DNA from: Mycobacterium sp. E3251
GTDB lineage: Bacteria; Actinomycetota; Actinomycetes; Mycobacteriales; Mycobacteriaceae
Direction of reading: 5' to 3'
Assembly (NCBI RefSeq): GCF_001666835.1
Contig: NZ_LZJF01000067.1
Coordinates: 1 to 64,000, forward strand
DNA length: 64,000 bases
Shown: one piece after another, positions 62,024-64,000 of the stretch
Layout: every line of letters begins with the position of its first letter
How positions within the stretch are numbered: position 1 is the first letter of the stretch
The notes under the pieces: model-generated
Database searches by the model: none
Told to the model about the DNA's origin: nothing
What the model saw: only the letters and a program-made list of their open reading frames with translations
Translations under genes and position numbers: made by a program

Positions 62024-62641
62024 ATGATTGGGCGTCGAGTAGGTGAGAATCTTGGTGCGGTCGGGCGCCGCGCGGCGTGCGTCGGCCTGCTGGCGACCCT
62101 GTTGTGCGGCTGCCACTCGGCGCGCCACCAGGCCGCACCCACCACGTCGAGCGCGGGCACCACCACCACCACCACGACGCCCAAGCCAATACCGCCGCCC
62201 CCGCCGATCGTGAAGATCGCACCGTTGCCCGTGCGCCCGGTGACCAAATCGCAGCCGGCCAGCGCGCAGAAGTGCCCCGCCACCGACCCGAATCGACCGG
62301 TGGTCCCGACGGACGCGATCACCGCGTGCGACATCGGCAAGACCACCGCGTACACCTTGGGCCCGGAGTCCATGCAGCTAGGGTTGTTGAACGTGGACCC
62401 GCCGAAGGCGCTGACGGCCGACTTCTACGAGGTGACCCTGATCCTGGACCCACCGTCGGCGGCGGCGTGGGCGTCATACACCGCCGCGCACCTGCAGGAC
62501 CACGTGGCGTTCGTCCGCGGCAATCTCGTCCTGGAGGCGCCGATCATCGAAGACCAGGTCACGTCCGGGCGCATCGCGCTGACAACCCAGACCACCCAGG
62601 GCGCCGCGCAATTGGCGCAACTAGCCGGCCGGCCATCCTGA
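62024..62641 (+). CDS. Lipoprotein with SecD-P1-like domain
   Basis: A 205-residue exported protein. The signal peptide ends in LLCGC, a lipobox-like site, followed by a Thr/Pro-rich linker and a folded domain from about residue 75. The folded domain (LLNVDPPKALTADFYEVTLILDPPSAAAWASYTAAHLQDHVAFVRGNLVLEAPIIEDQVTSGRIAL) resembles the P1 head subdomain of SecD. It is divergent from tetR and one base before the TIM-barrel gene. The ATG is set by the signal peptide. Confidence 0.8.
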   Translation: MIGRRVGENLGAVGRRAACVGLLATLLCGCHSARHQAAPTTSSAGTTTTTTTPKPIPPPPPIVKIAPLPVRPVTKSQPASAQKCPATDPNRPVVPTDAITACDIGKTTAYTLGPESMQLGLLNVDPPKALTADFYEVTLILDPPSAAAWASYTAAHLQDHVAFVRGNLVLEAPIIEDQVTSGRIALTTQTTQGAAQLAQLAGRPS

Positions 62642-62642
62642 G

Positions 62643-63470
62643 ATGACAACGGGCGCCGACCGGCTCGGCATTGGCATGCTCAGCGTGTTCGGCCTTCCGC
62701 CAGTGGAATTGGTCAACCTGGCGGCAGATCTGGGCTGCCGTTACATCTCCGCCGCGCTGCAGGGGATGCCGTTGTTGCCACTCGGCTATCCCCGCTTCTC
62801 GCTCAAGGATGACGCCGGCCTGCGGAAAACCCTGCTCGCCGCGATGCACGACCGCGGCGTGACGATCTCCCTCGGCGACGGCTTCCTCGTAGCGCCCGGC
62901 GCCGACACGAGCGCGTTCTGCACCGATCTCGACGTCCTGGCCAAACTGGGCGTCCCGCGGATCAATGTGGTCAGCCTGGACCCGGACTTACCGCGCAGCT
63001 TCGACCAGTTCGCCGCCCTGACCGAGATTGCCGCGCAACGGAATATCCAGACGCTCATCGAACCGGTGCCCGGCCTGACCGTCGGCGACCTGCCGACCGC
63101 GCTGGCCGCCTTGCGACATGTCGGACGCCCCGACTTCCGGTTACTGATCGACACCATGCACCTGGTGCGCTCCGGTTCCGGCGCCGCCGCTCTCGCCGCG
63201 ATCGACCCGGCGCAAGTGGCTTACGCCCAACTCAACGACACCACGCTGCGGCCGCGCATCGAAAACTACATGGAGGAAGCCATGTTCGAGCGCATGGTTC
63301 CCGGCGAGGGTGAACTGCCCCTGCGGGACATCCTCTCGGTGCTCCCGTCCGACATCGTGATCGAGATCGAGGTACCGCGACGGTCGTTGGCGTTGTCCGG
63401 GGTCAGCCCGATCGACCGGCTGCGACCATGCGTAGAAGCGGCGCGGCGGTTGCTGTCCGAGATGCCGTGA
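62643..63470 (+). CDS. Sugar phosphate isomerase/epimerase-like TIM-barrel protein
   Basis: A 275-residue protein of the AP-endonuclease-2/xylose-isomerase-like fold. Strand-end residues that could bind metal include Glu in IEPVPG, Asp-His in LLIDTMHLVRSG, Asp in QLNDTT, and Glu near the C-terminus in IEIEVPRRSL. It starts one base after the lipoprotein stop. Homologs act on keto-sugars, inositols or aromatic intermediates; the substrate here is unknown. Confidence 0.85.
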   Translation: MTTGADRLGIGMLSVFGLPPVELVNLAADLGCRYISAALQGMPLLPLGYPRFSLKDDAGLRKTLLAAMHDRGVTISLGDGFLVAPGADTSAFCTDLDVLAKLGVPRINVVSLDPDLPRSFDQFAALTEIAAQRNIQTLIEPVPGLTVGDLPTALAALRHVGRPDFRLLIDTMHLVRSGSGAAALAAIDPAQVAYAQLNDTTLRPRIENYMEEAMFERMVPGEGELPLRDILSVLPSDIVIEIEVPRRSLALSGVSPIDRLRPCVEAARRLLSEMP

Positions 63471-63613
63471 CACGGCGCCGTGACCATGATGGTGGCTACA
63501 GCGCGACCGGTGGGGTGCCGGTGTTCAACGCCTTCACGCAAAGCGGTGCAACAGAATTCGCCGCTCGCCAAGGTCGGCGATGTCCGTGTCAGTCCAGCGG
63601 TCAGATCCCTGAG

Positions 63614-64000
63614 TTAGTCCAGGGTGCAGGGCAGTGCCTTGACACCGTGGACGAACATCGAGCGCAGCGGATCGGGCGGAGCCGTCGCACGCAGTGTCGG
63701 GAACGCAGCTAGCAGTGTGCCCAGCACTACGCGTATCTCCATCCGCGCCAACCCCGCTCCGAGGCAAAAATGTGGTCCACCGGCTCCAAAAGCTTGATGA
63801 TCGCGGGCGTTGGAGCGCAGGATGTCGAAGCGCGACGGGTCGGGGAACACGCTCGGATCGTGATTGGCGGCCAGATACCACACCACGACCTTGTCTCCGG
63901 CAGCGATCTGAACGTCGCCGAGGACTGTGTCCGTCGTTGCAGTCCGCCGCATGTGCAGCACCGGTGATGACCAACGGAGCACCTCCTCGATGGCGTTGGA
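63614..64000 (-). CDS. Cytochrome P450, C-terminal part (5' end beyond window)
   Basis: The last 128 or so codons of a P450 gene that continues past base 64000. The heme loop FGAGGPHFCLGAGLARMEIR is intact, preceded by ANHDPSVFPDPSRFDILR, the usual meander. The ExxR helix appears at the very edge (EEVLRWSSPV). Convergent with the TIM-barrel gene. A 140-bp gap between them holds the perfect 12-bp palindrome CACGGCGCCGTG right after the TIM-barrel stop, with no spacer. Confidence 0.93.
   Translation of the reverse strand, partial: SNAIEEVLRWSSPVLHMRRTATTDTVLGDVQIAAGDKVVVWYLAANHDPSVFPDPSRFDILRSNARDHQAFGAGGPHFCLGAGLARMEIRVVLGTLLAAFPTLRATAPPDPLRSMFVHGVKALPCTLD

Noticed and set aside
63471..63482. 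CACGGCGCCGTG palindrome as a terminator
   Set aside because: There is no loop between the halves, so it cannot form a stable short hairpin on its own, and no T-tract follows.

Overview
This is GC-rich mycobacterial chromosome. The left end carries an ESX-5 type VII secretion block (PPE, PE, PPE, ferredoxin, CYP143, EccC5, EccB5) next to malQ, in the same relative order as M. tuberculosis Rv1781c-Rv1789 but reversed. ESX-5 with PE/PPE genes points to a slow-growing Mycobacterium. The rest is typical of a nontuberculous species: P450s, SDRs, CoA transferases, crotonases, TetR regulators, a cutinase, a WS/DGAT and a SigF-like sigma factor. No rRNA, tRNA, CRISPR array or intact insertion sequence was seen.

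Layout. 1-9579: ESX-5 components and substrates on the minus strand, with cyp143 on the plus strand. 9982-13509: malQ, an LLM-type flavin oxidoreductase and a SnoaL-like protein in one tight plus-strand run. 13740-19036: a membrane molybdopterin oxidoreductase, small and hypothetical proteins, and a DUF4407 membrane protein. 19018-20666: a CGNR regulator divergent from an EamA exporter across a near-perfect palindrome. 20674-23646: a BBE-like flavin oxidase and a PhlG-like C-C hydrolase, divergent from a leaderless IclR regulator. 23736-25632: an ANTAR protein and a WS/DGAT.

25746-36730 is the first large catabolic cluster: a CaiB-type CoA transferase, divergent from mycofactocin-type SDR, TPP-dependent E1 alpha, E1 beta, a free-standing lipoyl domain, enoyl-CoA hydratase, acyl-CoA ligase, Rieske oxygenase and KstD-like flavoprotein, with a second hydratase convergent at the end. 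The 2-oxoacid-dehydrogenase-like module has no E2 catalytic domain and no E3 in the window, which is the most unusual gene set here.

36821-54798: methyltransferase, TetR regulators, a D-aminoacylase-like amidohydrolase, cutinase, tandem-YbjQ protein, SDR, the SigF-like factor with a coupled upstream micro-ORF, a lipoprotein, a TetR-P450-M24-M24 run, a 13E12 HNH protein and an APH-like protein.

54803-61853 is the second catabolic cluster on the minus strand: TetR, P450, mycofactocin-type SDR, enoyl-CoA hydratase, double-domain CoA transferase, SDR and APH-like protein. The same 21-bp box lies upstream of the TetR gene and of the P450 operon. 62024-64000: a lipoprotein, a TIM-barrel epimerase-like protein and the 3' part of another P450.

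Both catabolic clusters share a kit (mycofactocin-type SDR, CaiB CoA transferase, crotonase, and an oxygenase), suggesting oxidation of alicyclic or isoprenoid-like alcohols followed by CoA-ester breakdown. The substrates cannot be read from the sequence.
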